Source of the DNA: Martelella mediterranea DSM 17316
GTDB taxonomy: Bacteria > Pseudomonadota > Alphaproteobacteria > Rhizobiales > Rhizobiaceae
Reading direction: 5' to 3'
Assembly (NCBI RefSeq): GCF_002043005.1
Contig: NZ_CP020330.1
Location: 496,001-560,000 of the forward strand
Length of the DNA: 64,000 bases
Below are positions 63,686 through 64,000 of the stretch, piece after piece (position 1 is the first letter of the stretch; every line of letters begins with the position of its first letter). The translations under genes were made by a program, and so were the position numbers. The notes beneath the pieces were generated by a model. That model was not told where the DNA came from, did not search any database, and was given only the letters and a program-made list of their open reading frames with translations.

Positions 63686-64000
63686 TCAGCCTGCCGTAAA
63701 GTTCGGTTTACGTTTATTGAAGAAGGCCTCCAGCGCCTCGTCGAAATCCGGTTCCGCCGCCGAGGCGGCGAAGGCTGTGCGTTCGGCATCGAGGTGGGCG
63801 GCATAATGGGCGCGCGGTCTGCGGATCAGATCCCTGATCCGCGCCATTGCGCCTGCAGGGCCGGCTGCAAGCCGCGCGGCCAGTTGGTCCGTTTCCGTCG
63901 CGAGCGCCTCATCGGCGACGACGCGGTTCACGAGCCCCAGCCGCAGCGCTTCGTCCGCGTCGATGGTGGGCGAAAGCAGCATCAGTTCCAGCGCCTTGCG
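63686..64000 (-). CDS. Enoyl-CoA hydratase, C-terminal part
   Basis: About 105 C-terminal residues of a crotonase-family protein; the 5' end lies beyond the right edge. It has LELMLLSPTIDADEALRLGL, then VNRVVADEAL and the end FDEALEAFFNKRKPNF, which is the usual tail of enoyl-CoA hydratases. Its stop abuts the FadN-type start (TGACATG), so these genes are coupled. Confidence 0.85.
   Translation of the reverse strand, partial: RKALELMLLSPTIDADEALRLGLVNRVVADEALATETDQLAARLAAGPAGAMARIRDLIRRPRAHYAAHLDAERTAFAASAAEPDFDEALEAFFNKRKPNFTAG

Overview
The window is about 64 kb of GC-rich, densely coding chromosome-like DNA. Its gene content is dominated by ABC and TRAP uptake systems, each tied to a small catabolic operon and its own regulator. 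Ribose-type ABC importers, a urea/amide transporter next to formamidase, the four-carbon acid sugar pathway and a leucine/isovalerate-type degradation operon together suggest an alphaproteobacterium of the order Hyphomicrobiales (Rhizobiales). A Martelella- or Rhizobiaceae-like organism is possible, but the sequence alone does not prove it. No rRNA, tRNA or CRISPR array was seen.

Layout. (1) 1-5.8 kb: the 5' end of a split transketolase subunit reads left. Divergent from it is a ribose-type ABC operon (permease, binding protein, ATPase) with two short-chain dehydrogenases. Both directions have a clear sigma70-type promoter. (2) 6.1-17.7 kb: a MalT/LuxR-type regulator, then a dipeptide-type ABC transporter whose operon carries a HyuA-like protein and two tandem DUF917 proteins. 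Its substrate is unknown. (3) 18.1-30.05 kb: a D-erythronate/tetronate-type acid sugar locus. A GntR/FadR regulator starts the rightward operon (denD, otnK, otnC, otnI, a GlcG/HbpS-like protein). A leftward operon encodes a second sugar ABC importer, a beta-propeller (LVIVD) protein and an FAD oxidoreductase. A perfect inverted repeat lies between the two. (4) 30.1-41.6 kb: an amide/urea module. A hybrid histidine kinase with an NCS1-permease-like sensor domain and a LuxR-type response regulator diverge from urtABCDE, formamidase (fmdA) and an FmdB zinc ribbon.

(5) 41.6-44.0 kb: a mobile-element graveyard. A serine recombinase remnant is split by a decayed IS66-family element; degenerate terminal repeats and an imperfect 8-bp target duplication are still visible. 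(6) 44.0-55.0 kb: nine leftward genes that look like one operon: acyl-CoA synthetase, MaoC-type dehydratase, TRAP transporter (Q, P, M), both methylcrotonyl-CoA carboxylase subunits, HMG-CoA lyase and an enoyl-CoA hydratase. An IclR regulator diverges from it across a palindrome-rich promoter. (7) 55.1-64.0 kb: beta-oxidation genes: thioesterase, class III CoA transferase, two thiolases, acyl-CoA dehydrogenase, a FadN-type hydroxyacyl-CoA dehydrogenase/hydratase and the end of another hydratase.

The most unusual items are the permease-fused kinase with its cysteine-rich insert, the HyuA/DUF917 peptide-type operon, the beta-propeller and FAD enzyme tied to the acid sugar locus, and the TRAP plus CoA-ligase plus methylcrotonyl-CoA carboxylase super-operon. 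All functional calls are by sequence recognition; no database search was run.
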